Source: Taurinivorans muris
GTDB lineage: Bacteria > Desulfobacterota > Desulfovibrionia > Desulfovibrionales > Desulfovibrionaceae
Direction of reading: 5' to 3'
Length of the DNA stretch: 64,000 bases
Assembly: GCF_025232395.1 (NCBI RefSeq)
Contig: NZ_CP065938.1
Coordinates: 496,001 to 560,000, forward strand
Shown piece after piece: positions 8,319-16,222 of the stretch (within the stretch, counting starts at the first letter, position 1; every line of letters begins with the position of its first letter). The notes below the pieces were generated by a model. That model was given only the letters and a program-made list of their open reading frames with translations. It ran no database searches and was not told where the DNA came from. The position numbers and the translations under genes were made by a program.

Positions 8319-9632
8319 ATGAACACTTTAACCCCCCGTGAAATTGTTGTTGAATTGGATAAATATATTGTAGGGCAAGAACAAGCTAAAAAAATGGTCG
8401 CCATTGCGGTTAGGAACCGCTGGCGCAGACAAAAGCTCGAACCGCAAATGCGTGACGAAATCGCTCCTAAGAACATTATTTTAATGGGACCGACCGGTGT
8501 CGGCAAAACGGAAATAGCAAGAAGATTGGCAAAGCTTACCGGTGCGCCTTTTGTAAAAGTGGAAGCGACTAAATATACCGAAGTGGGCTATGTCGGACGT
8601 GACGTTGAGTCCATGATACGGGATTTGCTTGACATCGGCATAAAACTTATCCGTGATGAAGAAACGCAACGGGTTAAAGCGCAAGCGGAAAAAGCCGCTG
8701 AGGAACGTCTTTTGGATTTGCTGCTGCCCCATAACCCCAGCGAGGGGAGCCGCGAAGCGACACGCGAAAAGCTTCGTAATTTATGGCAGTTGGGACATTT
8801 GGATAATCATGAGGTTGAAATTGAAGTCAAGGAAACTTCTCCGCAAATTGATATGTTCGCCATGCCCGGCATGGATCAGATCGGCGATCAGATTAAAACG
8901 CTCATGGGCAAAATTTCCCCTTCAAAAACGCAGCGGAAACGCGTAAGGACAAAAGCCGCTTTTGATATTTTGCTGCAGCAGGAATCAGACAAGCTTATTG
9001 ACGAAGATAAAATGATTGAAGCCGCCAGGGAACGTGTGGAACAAAGCGGCATTGTTTTTATCGATGAAATCGATAAAGTTGCGAGCTCCGCCAATTCGCA
9101 AAGAAGCTCCGAGGTTTCTCGTGAGGGCGTGCAGCGTGATTTGCTTCCCATTGTTGAGGGAAGCACGGTGAATACGAAATACGGAATGATTAAAACCGAT
9201 CATATCTTATTTATTGCGGCTGGAGCGTTTCATTTCAGCAAACCCTCCGATTTAATTCCTGAATTGCAGGGACGTTTTCCCTTGCGGGTCGAACTGCAGC
9301 CTCTTGGAAAAGATGAGTTTTACCGCATTTTGACTGAGCCTGACAATTCCCTTGAAAAACAGTATACCGCTTTATTGCAGACCGAAGATGTCCGGCTTTC
9401 GTTCACGGAAGACGGCTTACTCGAAATCGCTTCTTTTGCGGAAGAAATCAATGCGGAATCGGAAAATATCGGGGCAAGGCGGCTGTATACCATTCTTGAA
9501 AAAATTCTTTCCGATATTTCTTTTGAAGCTCCGGAACGGAAATATCAGCATATTGTCATCAATAAAGATTATGTGAATGAACATTTGGATGATGTTCGGG
9601 AAAATAAAGATTTAAGCCAGTATATCTTATAA
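8319..9632 (+). CDS. hslU: ATP-dependent protease ATPase subunit HslU (ClpY)
   Basis: 437 aa, close to the family norm. AAA+ unfoldase that feeds substrates to the HslV peptidase. The conserved N-terminus [21 protein letters not shown] is followed by Walker A GPTGVGKT (57-64), the pore-loop segment [12 protein letters not shown], the intermediate domain (about 110-235), Walker [11 protein letters not shown], the sensor region and [11 protein letters not shown]. The C-terminus DLSQYIL matches the HslV-docking tail. hslV is not adjacent: the gene upstream is the sirtuin and the one downstream an RNA methyltransferase. AAAGGATTTG precedes the ATG. Confidence 0.97.
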   Translation: MNTLTPREIVVELDKYIVGQEQAKKMVAIAVRNRWRRQKLEPQMRDEIAPKNIILMGPTGVGKTEIARRLAKLTGAPFVKVEATKYTEVGYVGRDVESMIRDLLDIGIKLIRDEETQRVKAQAEKAAEERLLDLLLPHNPSEGSREATREKLRNLWQLGHLDNHEVEIEVKETSPQIDMFAMPGMDQIGDQIKTLMGKISPSKTQRKRVRTKAAFDILLQQESDKLIDEDKMIEAARERVEQSGIVFIDEIDKVASSANSQRSSEVSREGVQRDLLPIVEGSTVNTKYGMIKTDHILFIAAGAFHFSKPSDLIPELQGRFPLRVELQPLGKDEFYRILTEPDNSLEKQYTALLQTEDVRLSFTEDGLLEIASFAEEINAESENIGARRLYTILEKILSDISFEAPERKYQHIVINKDYVNEHLDDVRENKDLSQYIL

Positions 9633-9656
9633 GGCGGAATTTCTTTTCGGTCCAGC

Positions 9657-11117
9657 ATGAAAGAATATCTGACGCTTTGTTTAACAAGTATGAGCCAAGA
9701 CGGAAGAGCCGTCGGCAGAATTGAGCGGCAGCAGCCGTATCAGGGAATGGCGGTTTTTGTCGAAAACGCGCTTGCCGGTCAAACGGTTAAAGCGGAAATT
9801 CTTTCTAAAAAAAAGAATTTCATTGTTGCCCGGACTGTTGAAGTTCTTGAGCAATCGCCCTTTGCAGCAAAGGGAATTTGCATGCACCGGCAGGAATGCG
9901 GGGGCTGTTCATGGCAAAATCTAAAGTATGAAAGACAAGTTTTTGAAAAAGAGAATTTGATAAAAAATGTTTTGCGGCGGGTTGGAAAAATAGAGAATTT
10001 TGAAACTTGTTTTCATCCCCTGATTACGCCTTCGGCTGTTCAGGAGGACACGCTTTTTTACCGCAATAAAATGGAATTTGCTTTTTCTTTGCAGAATAAA
10101 AGGCTGAAACTCGGTTTACGTAAGAAAAACAGCCATGATATTGTTGAAGTTACGGATTGCAGGCTGCAAAATCCGCACGCTATGAAAATACTGGCGCTTT
10201 TGCGTACCGTTTTGAAATCGTTTCAGCACGAATTTTACCGTTATGCTGTTTTGCGGTATTTTCAAGATAAATGGACCGTTGAACTTATTACCTATCCTTT
10301 TTCCAAAAGTAACGGGCATAATGAAAAACAAAGCGTTTTAGCTTGTTATGAAGTTTTGAAGCATACTGTTTCCGGCATGGTGCACAGCGTCAGAACATCA
10401 AAAACCGATGTTGCTTACGGCGAAAACATTGTTTGTGAATACGGAGAGCCCCTGCTTTTTGAAAAATTGGCAATGCCAAAGCATACTGCGAATTTCAAGC
10501 TTGGCAACTCCGCCTTTTTTCAGGTGAATACCGCCATGGCGGAACAGCTGTACCGGGTGATTTACAATTTCGCGGCTTTGGTTTTGCCAAAGAATAGCGC
10601 CCATATTTGGGATTGTTATTGCGGCGTCGGTGCGATAGCCCTTTCGCTTGCTCCGTTAGCCGTTGAAAACAAAAAAGAATTTACTCTTGACTATATGAAC
10701 GGTATTTCCGTCGCTTCGCCTGAAAAATCGTATAAAAAGCCCTTTGTGCTCGGGGTGGAAGCGGTACAAAAAGCAATTTTGCTGGCAAAAGAAAATGCCC
10801 TGTTAAATCAATGCGCATTTGCAAAATTTGAATGTTCCGCCGGCAAAGAACTGCATAAATTTTTCACCCGCTTTTCTTTGCCCAATCTCATTATTTTAGA
10901 CCCGCCCCGTGCAGGTGTCGAAGATGAAGCCCTTAATGCCATTCTTGAATATTGCCCGCAATTTTTAATTCTTGTTTCCTGCAATCCTGCAACTTTGGCG
11001 CGCGATTTGGCGAAACTTGCGGAAAAGTATTCCGTAAAAGCCATACAGGGCGTTGATTTGTTTCCCCATACCCCTCATGTGGAAACGGTGGTCTTGCTCG
11101 AAAAAATTTATAAGTAG
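9657..11117 (+). CDS. rlmD: RNA m5U methyltransferase of the RlmD/TrmA family
   Basis: 486 aa. Methylates C5 of a uridine, most likely in 23S rRNA. Domain order fits RlmD: an N-terminal TRAM-like beta domain (about 1-65), a [4Fe-4S] site C75-x5-C81-x2-C84 with a fourth Cys in VTDCRLQ, the central RNA-binding region, then a Rossmann methyltransferase with WDCYCGVGAIALSLA, ILDPPRAGVEDEAL and the catalytic Cys in LVSCNPATLARDL. A stretch of about 40 residues after the SAM motif (FTLDYMNGISVASPEKSYKKPF) is longer than usual. The exact target (U1939, U747 or tRNA U54) cannot be settled from sequence. It ends convergently over the nagZ stop, overlapping by 10 bases. Confidence 0.85.
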   Translation: MKEYLTLCLTSMSQDGRAVGRIERQQPYQGMAVFVENALAGQTVKAEILSKKKNFIVARTVEVLEQSPFAAKGICMHRQECGGCSWQNLKYERQVFEKENLIKNVLRRVGKIENFETCFHPLITPSAVQEDTLFYRNKMEFAFSLQNKRLKLGLRKKNSHDIVEVTDCRLQNPHAMKILALLRTVLKSFQHEFYRYAVLRYFQDKWTVELITYPFSKSNGHNEKQSVLACYEVLKHTVSGMVHSVRTSKTDVAYGENIVCEYGEPLLFEKLAMPKHTANFKLGNSAFFQVNTAMAEQLYRVIYNFAALVLPKNSAHIWDCYCGVGAIALSLAPLAVENKKEFTLDYMNGISVASPEKSYKKPFVLGVEAVQKAILLAKENALLNQCAFAKFECSAGKELHKFFTRFSLPNLIILDPPRAGVEDEALNAILEYCPQFLILVSCNPATLARDLAKLAEKYSVKAIQGVDLFPHTPHVETVVLLEKIYK

Positions 11118-12241
11118 GAAGATTTGAGCTTACGTATTCTTTGCCATGAATCCTGAATGCGTTTCACAGGAATTTTCTTTTCTTGAACAAGTTCCGCAAT
11201 ACAGGCATGAACTTGTTCCGGAAGGTTAGGGTCGTATTTGAAATTATTGCTGAAAAGCAAAATGTCGTTGCCCGCCATGATAGCCTTATGAATGCTTTCT
11301 TTTAAGGAGTATTGTTTGACAATGGCCCCCATCTGCATGTCATCGGTAATGACGACTCCGCTGTAATTCATACGCTGGCGCAAAAGCTTCGTGATGGCGT
11401 TATAAGACAGGCTGGCGGGAACCGAGTCCAAATTTTTATGGTAAACGTGGGCTGCCATGATCATTCCGTCAAATTTCTTTTCAATGAATTTATTGTAAGG
11501 AAGAAGTTCATTGTCCTGCCAGTGCGAGGAAATATCCGTGAAGCCGGCATGAGTGTCGCTCATGGCGTTGCCATGTCCGGGAAAATGTTTGAGGGTTGGA
11601 ATAATGCCGCTTTTTTTCATGGCTTTTGCATAAGCGTAGGCATGTTTGTATGTTTTCAATGCTGTTTCGTGGAAAGCCCGTTCCTTCGCACCGATAGCAG
11701 GGGATTTCGGATTATGCAAATCAACGCTCGGAGCAAAATTTAAGTTAAAACCGCATTCTTTCAATTCCTGGGCGATTTCTTTTGCTGTTTGATATGTCAA
11801 TTTCTCATCATCTTTTTTCCCTAAGCTGTAAGCCGTAGGATAATTTTTAAAACCGTTTTTGCCGCTTAGACGCTGGACTTTTCCCCCTTCTTGGTCAACG
11901 CCTATCAGCAACGGATATTTGCTTGCGGAATTGAGTTCACCGATAAGGGTTTGAATTTGAGCTTTATTTGCCAAATTGTAGGGCACGATATTGCCATGCG
12001 TATAAAATAAAATAATGCCGCCTGCTTTTCCTTGCTCAAGCATTTTGCGTATTTCAACATCTTCGGCAAGACTTTGCCCGCGCATGCCGAACATGAGCAT
12101 TTGCCCGATCATCGCTTCCAAATCATTATCAATTTCTTGGAATTTCATTTCGTTGTCAACCATGTTCTTTTCTTGGGCAAAACCGGAAAAAGGGAAAAAC
12201 AGCGCCAAAACCATGAGCACATGCATGCAAATTCTTTTCAT
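11108..12241 (-). CDS. nagZ: Beta-N-acetylhexosaminidase, glycoside hydrolase family 3 (NagZ-like), secreted
   Basis: 377 aa. GH3 enzyme that removes N-acetylglucosamine from peptidoglycan fragments. A clear signal peptide (MKRICMHVLMVLALFFPFSGFA) precedes the domain, so this version acts outside the cytoplasm, unlike E. coli NagZ. Motifs: GVDQEGGKVQRL, ALKHFPGHGNAMSDTHAG with the NagZ-type His/Asp acid-base loop, and GVVITDDMQMGAI carrying the nucleophile Asp. It is divergent from the ABC transporter operon, sharing a small symmetrical promoter region, and convergent with the RNA methyltransferase gene. Confidence 0.88.
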   Translation of the reverse strand: MKRICMHVLMVLALFFPFSGFAQEKNMVDNEMKFQEIDNDLEAMIGQMLMFGMRGQSLAEDVEIRKMLEQGKAGGIILFYTHGNIVPYNLANKAQIQTLIGELNSASKYPLLIGVDQEGGKVQRLSGKNGFKNYPTAYSLGKKDDEKLTYQTAKEIAQELKECGFNLNFAPSVDLHNPKSPAIGAKERAFHETALKTYKHAYAYAKAMKKSGIIPTLKHFPGHGNAMSDTHAGFTDISSHWQDNELLPYNKFIEKKFDGMIMAAHVYHKNLDSVPASLSYNAITKLLRQRMNYSGVVITDDMQMGAIVKQYSLKESIHKAIMAGNDILLFSNNFKYDPNLPEQVHACIAELVQEKKIPVKRIQDSWQRIRKLKSSYL

Positions 12242-12280
12242 AACGTGTCCTGTGATGATGTTTATAAAAGCTTTCGTTTT

Positions 12281-12325
12281 GAGTATACTTTTTTATTGGC
12301 ATTGTAAATAAACTTTTGTATACTC
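12281..12325. promoter_or_regulatory. Symmetric divergent promoter region between nagZ and the ABC importer
   Basis: Inverted repeat GAGTATAC (12281-12288) and GTATACTC (12318-12325), separated by 29 bases. On the + strand TTGGCA (12296-12301), a 17-base spacer and TATACT (12319-12324) form a good sigma-70 promoter for the ABC operon. On the - strand the other arm also reads TATACT and can serve as the -10 for nagZ, with only a weak -35. Both -10 boxes therefore sit inside the repeat arms. Confidence 0.55.
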
Positions 12326-12341
12326 TCAAAGGGAGGATTTT

Positions 12342-13265
12342 ATGAAAAATATTTTCATTTTTTTAAGTTTCGTTTTTTTGTTTCCTTTTTCCGCTTTTGC
12401 GGAAAACACGATAAAAATAGGCTCGATGCCCGCTTCCGATTCCCTTTTGCTTTACGTAGGAGTTGAAGAAAAAATTTTTGAAAAATACGGGCTGAATGTT
12501 GAAATTATTCCGTTTCAAAGTGCCATTGAACTTGGAGCCGCCATGCGGAGCGGAGCTATTGACGGGTATTTCACCTGCATTATCAATGCTGCGCTTCAAC
12601 ATTTAAGCGGAACACCGCAAACAATCATCGCCACTACTTCTTACGCCCGTCCGACCCAAAGGCATTTCGCCCTGGTTGTTTCCCCTAAAAAAAACATTTC
12701 AAGCTTGGAAGAACTGCGGGGAAAATCTGTTGCAATCGCAAAAGATACCATTGTCGATTTTTTGTTGACGCAGTTTTTAATAAGCAGAAATTTGAATGAT
12801 ACTTTTGTGGAGCGCAATGATATCCGTTCCATTGCGATGCGTTTGCAGCTTCTCATGGCGGGACAGATTGACTCCGCTCTTTTGCCGGAGCCGCTTGTTT
12901 CAACCCTTGAATCGCGAGGGGCGACGGTTTTGCTTGATGATACGAATTTGAAACTTCCTTTGGCTGTCATAAGTTTCGCTCAAAACAGACTTACGAAAGA
13001 ACGGTATGATAGTTTCCGCAAAGCTCTTGATGAATGTGCTGATTTAATCAATGCCGATCCTTTGAAATATAAAGAAACGATGTTAAAATACAAATTATTG
13101 TCCCCTGATGTGAAAGATACGTATGTCATGCTCAGTTTCGACAAGAACAATACGCCGTGCCATCTTCCGACCGAACAGGAATTGGACCTGTATTTCACAT
13201 GGCTTTTTGAGAGAAAGCTCATTTCAGCCAAACCAAGCGCAAACGATTTGTTGCCGCAGTTTTGA
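12342..13265 (+). CDS. ABC transporter substrate-binding protein, NMT1/THI5-SsuA-like
   Basis: 307 aa with a Sec signal peptide (MKNIFIFLSFVFLFPFSAFAE). The mature part matches the periplasmic binding family of nitrate/sulfonate/thiamine-precursor transporters: IKIGSMPASDSLLLYVGVEEKIFEKYGLNVEIIPFQSAIELGAAMRSGAIDGYF, then SSLEELRGKSVAIAKDTIVDFLL and LLPEPLVSTLESRGATVLLDD. It is the first gene of a three-gene importer. GGGAGG lies 9 bases before ATG. Nothing in the sequence or neighbourhood fixes the substrate; a small anionic or heterocyclic compound is typical for the family. Confidence 0.87.
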   Translation: MKNIFIFLSFVFLFPFSAFAENTIKIGSMPASDSLLLYVGVEEKIFEKYGLNVEIIPFQSAIELGAAMRSGAIDGYFTCIINAALQHLSGTPQTIIATTSYARPTQRHFALVVSPKKNISSLEELRGKSVAIAKDTIVDFLLTQFLISRNLNDTFVERNDIRSIAMRLQLLMAGQIDSALLPEPLVSTLESRGATVLLDDTNLKLPLAVISFAQNRLTKERYDSFRKALDECADLINADPLKYKETMLKYKLLSPDVKDTYVMLSFDKNNTPCHLPTEQELDLYFTWLFERKLISAKPSANDLLPQF

Positions 13266-13266
13266 C

Positions 13267-14064
13267 ATGACTCGTACGGTTTCTTCAACTGCTGACCAAT
13301 ACCAAACAGGAATACATGTCCGTTCATTGTGTAAAACATTTGGGGAACAACCTGTATTGAATGAACTTTCTTTTTCCGTCTGTGCAGGGAAAAGCCTTTC
13401 CGTCATCGGAAAATCCGGCTGCGGGAAAAGTACGCTCCTGTCTGTTTTGGCGCAGTTACAGGAGTATCAGAGCGGTGTTGTGGAATTTGTCACGCCGCAA
13501 GGCAAATCTTTTATCGAAGAATATGGAAGAATGCCCAGACTTTCCTATGTATTGCAGGAATATGGGCTGTTTCCGTGGAAAAATGCCAGGGAGAACCTTA
13601 TGCTTCCTTTGCAGATTGCAAAAATGGATAAGGAACGTATTCAGGAACATGTGGCGCTGATGTTGCAGGAGCTTGATTTATCGGGGCTTGAAAAACGTTA
13701 TCCCTGTGAATTGTCAGGAGGGCAAAAGCAAAGGCTCGCCCTCGGACGGGCTTTGATTTCCAAGCCTGAAATCATTTTGCTTGACGAACCACTTTCCAGC
13801 GTGGACGCTATCAACCGTGAAAATTTGCAAAATTTGATCTTATCCTTATGGAAAAAATACCAATTCACTTTTGTGCTTGTGACGCACAGTGTGGGCGAAG
13901 CCGTATACTTGGGAGGAAATATTTTGTCTTTGTCGAAATTTTCTTCTGAAGATGTTTCTCAATATACCCTATATGACAATCCGTATTTTGCGGAAGAAAA
14001 TATCCGCGATAAAAAAGAATATTTCGAACTCTGTAAAATTATTCATCATTCGCTGCAAGAGTAG
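13267..14064 (+). CDS. ABC transporter ATP-binding protein (SsuB/TauB/ThiZ-like)
   Basis: 265 aa from the ATG at 13267, which lies 1 base after the stop of the binding-protein gene. An in-frame start at 13123 would overlap that gene by over 140 bases. Nucleotide-binding domain: Walker A GKSGCGKST, Q-loop YVLQEYGLFPWKNARENL, signature LSGGQKQRLALGRAL, Walker B IILLDEPLSSVD and H-loop VTHSVGEA. The QEYxLFPW Q-loop is typical of sulfonate/nitrate/thiamine-type importers. It energises the permease encoded next. Confidence 0.92.
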   Translation: MTRTVSSTADQYQTGIHVRSLCKTFGEQPVLNELSFSVCAGKSLSVIGKSGCGKSTLLSVLAQLQEYQSGVVEFVTPQGKSFIEEYGRMPRLSYVLQEYGLFPWKNARENLMLPLQIAKMDKERIQEHVALMLQELDLSGLEKRYPCELSGGQKQRLALGRALISKPEIILLDEPLSSVDAINRENLQNLILSLWKKYQFTFVLVTHSVGEAVYLGGNILSLSKFSSEDVSQYTLYDNPYFAEENIRDKKEYFELCKIIHHSLQE

Positions 14065-14065
14065 T

Positions 14066-14854
14066 ATGGAAAATTTAAAACAATTATGCAAATATTTGCT
14101 TACGCTTTTTGTGATTGGAGTTTTTTGGCATATCGGAGCGCTTTGCTTTGGAGAATATATTTTGCCGAAGCCTTTAAACGTTCTGTTTTTTTCTTTCGAT
14201 TATTTGCGGACAAAAGAATTTTGGGGGCATTTTTTCATAAGTTCTTACAGAGTTTGCACCGCTCTTGCGATTTCTTTTTTAGCGGCTTTTCCTCTTGGTA
14301 TTTATATGGGCTATAAAAAACGGTTTGACAGTTTCTTTTCTCCTTTTTTGTTTTTAACCTATCCTGTTCCTAAAATCGTTTTGCTTCCTCTTTTCTTTTT
14401 AATCTTGGGTATCGGTGATTTTTCAAGAATATTCCTTATTGTTCTGACTGTTTCCTATCAAATTATCGTTGTAACCCGCGCCAGCGTTTTGAACTTGGAT
14501 AAAAAATATTTCGAATCTTTTCAATCGCTCCTGCCTTTGCATGTCAAAGGGACGCCAAAACAGCATTTTCGTATGGCAAAACTCGTGCATTTGCTCATTC
14601 CTTCCGCACTTCCTTCCGCGTTGACCGCTCTTAGGATAGCATCCGGAACAGCCATCGCCGTTTTGTTTATGGCGGAATCCTTCGCAACCCGTGAGGGGCT
14701 CGGCTTTCTTATCATGGACTCATGGGGCAGAGGGGACATGCTTCCCATGTTCATCGGCATTTTAAGCCTTTGCTTTTTAGGTGTTTTTCTTTATGAATTC
14801 TGCAATCTCATGGAAAGGCTTTTTTGCAAAGGAAATCAGCCGAATGCAAAATAA
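14066..14854 (+). CDS. ABC transporter permease (BPD_transp_1, SsuC/TauC-like)
   Basis: 262 aa starting at ATG 14066, directly after the ATPase stop. About six hydrophobic segments are seen, beginning with LLTLFVIGVFWHIGALCF. The EAA loop region is TKQHFRMAKL-VHLLIPSALPSALTALRIASGTAIAVLFMAE, which docks the ATPase. The conserved start of the domain, FFISSYRVCTALAISFLAAFPLGIYMGY, matches the SsuC/TauC class. Last gene of the importer operon; a new promoter follows it at 14860. Confidence 0.9.
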   Translation: MENLKQLCKYLLTLFVIGVFWHIGALCFGEYILPKPLNVLFFSFDYLRTKEFWGHFFISSYRVCTALAISFLAAFPLGIYMGYKKRFDSFFSPFLFLTYPVPKIVLLPLFFLILGIGDFSRIFLIVLTVSYQIIVVTRASVLNLDKKYFESFQSLLPLHVKGTPKQHFRMAKLVHLLIPSALPSALTALRIASGTAIAVLFMAESFATREGLGFLIMDSWGRGDMLPMFIGILSLCFLGVFLYEFCNLMERLFCKGNQPNAK

Positions 14855-14859
14855 ATTTA

Positions 14860-14888
14860 TTGTCTTTCCCTGAAAATATCCGTATACT
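14860..14888 (+). promoter_or_regulatory. Sigma-70-type promoter for the zinc-ribbon gene
   Basis: TTGTCT (14860-14865), 17-base spacer, TATACT (14883-14888), 34 bases before the ATG at 14922. Confidence 0.55.
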
Positions 14889-14921
14889 GAAAAATATTGC
14901 AAACAAAGGTGAGGAAAAAAT

Positions 14922-15455
14922 ATGGCAGTTGCTGTTGGTCAAAGGATTGAAGCCCGTTGCACACGTTGTAAAGATCTTATGGGGCATGTTGTTGTTTCAA
15001 TGCTCGGTGGTGAAATTGCGAAAGTTGAATGTTGCGCTTGCGGCAGCGTGCATAAATATTATCCTCCCGCAAAGAAAAAAGAAGAAGCGCAGGCAAAGCC
15101 CGTTCGGGTAAGGGCAGGCGAAGCGCGTTCGATGGCGGTTAAGGAATCTTCCCAAAGAAGCGCTAAGATTTCCAATTTGAAAGAAAAAAGTTCCGATACG
15201 GCGAAAGTCGCCGGTTCAAAGTCCGAAAAAGCGAATTTAAAAGCCTTGGAAGAAATGCAGGCGAAATGGAAAGACAGAATGGTCAGCTATTCCGGCAATG
15301 CTAAACCGTATTCCATGGATCTTTTGGTTAAAAAGGATGATTTTGTGGAGCATGGCGTTTTCGGAGTCGGGGTTGTTGTCGAAATCTGTCCCCCGAATAA
15401 GGCGGATATTTTGTTTTCATTGGGAATAAAGAGTTTACGTTGTTTATGTGAATAA
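14922..15455 (+). CDS. Zinc-ribbon protein with basic linker and UvrD/CarD-like C-terminal module
   Basis: 177 aa, no named family recognised. Residues 1-45 form a possible zinc ribbon, with CTRCKD and CCACGS each giving a C-x2-C pair. A Lys/Ser/Ala-rich, probably disordered linker follows (about 50-125, KKKEEAQAKPVRVRAGEARS...). The last 45 residues (KDDFVEHGVFGVGVVVEICPPNKADILFSLGIKSLRC) have the V-H-x2-FG-x-G-V...F...G-x-K-x-L pattern shared by the Tudor-like C-terminus of UvrD/PcrA and by CarD-type RNA-polymerase-interacting modules. I infer a link to nucleic acids or RNA polymerase but cannot assign a function. It has its own promoter, and GTGAGGA lies before the ATG. Confidence 0.6.
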   Translation: MAVAVGQRIEARCTRCKDLMGHVVVSMLGGEIAKVECCACGSVHKYYPPAKKKEEAQAKPVRVRAGEARSMAVKESSQRSAKISNLKEKSSDTAKVAGSKSEKANLKALEEMQAKWKDRMVSYSGNAKPYSMDLLVKKDDFVEHGVFGVGVVVEICPPNKADILFSLGIKSLRCLCE

Positions 15456-15468
15456 TTTATTTTCCGTA

Positions 15469-15497
15469 TTGACGGTTGCTGAAAAAATGATTATTAT
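15469..15497 (+). promoter_or_regulatory. Sigma-70-type promoter for the YggT-family gene
   Basis: TTGACG (15469-15474), 17-base spacer, TATTAT (15492-15497), 28 bases before the ATG at 15525. Confidence 0.6.
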
Positions 15498-15524
15498 CTA
15501 ATTGAGTGCTTACTCGGAGGATAT

Positions 15525-15830
15525 ATGTTCGTTTTAGGTAATATTTTGTTAACGGTTGCGGGAATAGCCGGTTCGCTTATCACGATATATTCGTTCGTGA
15601 TTTTTATTTCCTGCATTCTTTCATGGGTCAATGCCGACCCGTATAATCCCATTGTGCGGATCATCAATACGTTAACAGAACCGGTCTTATACAGGATTAG
15701 AAAATTCTTTCCGTTCGTGATGATCGGAGGGCTTGATTTATCCCCTGTTTTGCTTATTATTTTTCTTCAGCTTTTTGACGGAATAATCATTGGCAGTCTT
15801 TATGATTTGGCAATAACCTTAAAGGTATAA
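15525..15830 (+). CDS. YggT-family integral membrane protein
   Basis: 101 aa. Two hydrophobic halves (about 5-30 and 62-95) flank the family signature SWVNADPYNPIVRIINTLTEPVLYRIRKFFP. YggT proteins sit in the inner membrane. They have been tied to osmotic adaptation and to cell division or shape, but the mechanism is unclear. GGAGG lies 6 bases before the ATG, and it has its own promoter. The next small gene follows after 25 bases and is likely co-transcribed up to the terminator at 16111. Confidence 0.88.
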   Translation: MFVLGNILLTVAGIAGSLITIYSFVIFISCILSWVNADPYNPIVRIINTLTEPVLYRIRKFFPFVMIGGLDLSPVLLIIFLQLFDGIIIGSLYDLAITLKV

Positions 15831-15855
15831 AATAAACATTTTAAAGGAGTGCGCT

Positions 15856-16074
15856 ATGCAAGCAGATGAAATTAAAAAAATTGAGGAATTGGCTAAAACT
15901 GATGCTCAAGTGAAAGAATTATATGAAAAACACTCAGAATTAAAGAAAATCATTCAAAAATTGGAAGAAAAGCCACACCGCATTCCTGCTGAAGAAGTTG
16001 AATTGAAAACTTTGAAAAAAGAAAAATTGGATGTGAAAACAAATTTATTGAGCTTAATTGAAAATAAGGCTTAA
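15856..16074 (+). CDS. Small coiled-coil protein, YdcH (DUF465) type
   Basis: 72 aa, highly charged and almost entirely helical (KELYEKHSELKKIIQKLEEKPHRIPAEEVELKTLKKEKLDVKTNLL). The LKKEKL.VK pattern near the C-terminus is the mark of the YdcH/DUF465 family. Function unknown. AAAGGAG precedes the ATG. It is the last gene before a strong intrinsic terminator. Confidence 0.75.
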   Translation: MQADEIKKIEELAKTDAQVKELYEKHSELKKIIQKLEEKPHRIPAEEVELKTLKKEKLDVKTNLLSLIENKA

Positions 16075-16110
16075 AATTATTGTAACTCTCTAAAAATATT
16101 GAACTATGTA

Positions 16111-16147
16111 AAAACAACACTTCTAAAAAAAAGTGTTGTTTTTTTTT
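16111..16147 (+). terminator. Rho-independent terminator after YggT/YdcH genes
   Basis: Arms 16111-16122 and 16131-16142 (core AACAACACTT / AAGTGTTGTT) with an 8-base loop, running into T9. Confidence 0.9.
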
Positions 16148-16222
16148 ATGTCTTTTGGCATAGTAACATCTTAACAATTTGGCAAATCTAATGTTTTTAA
16201 TTTTTGGCTTCCGAGGTACAGT

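Noticed and set aside
16148-16222. T-box or leader-peptide attenuator before ilvB
   Set aside because: Only 75 bases separate the upstream terminator from the ATG, and no run of Val/Leu/Ile codons or T-box sequence was seen.
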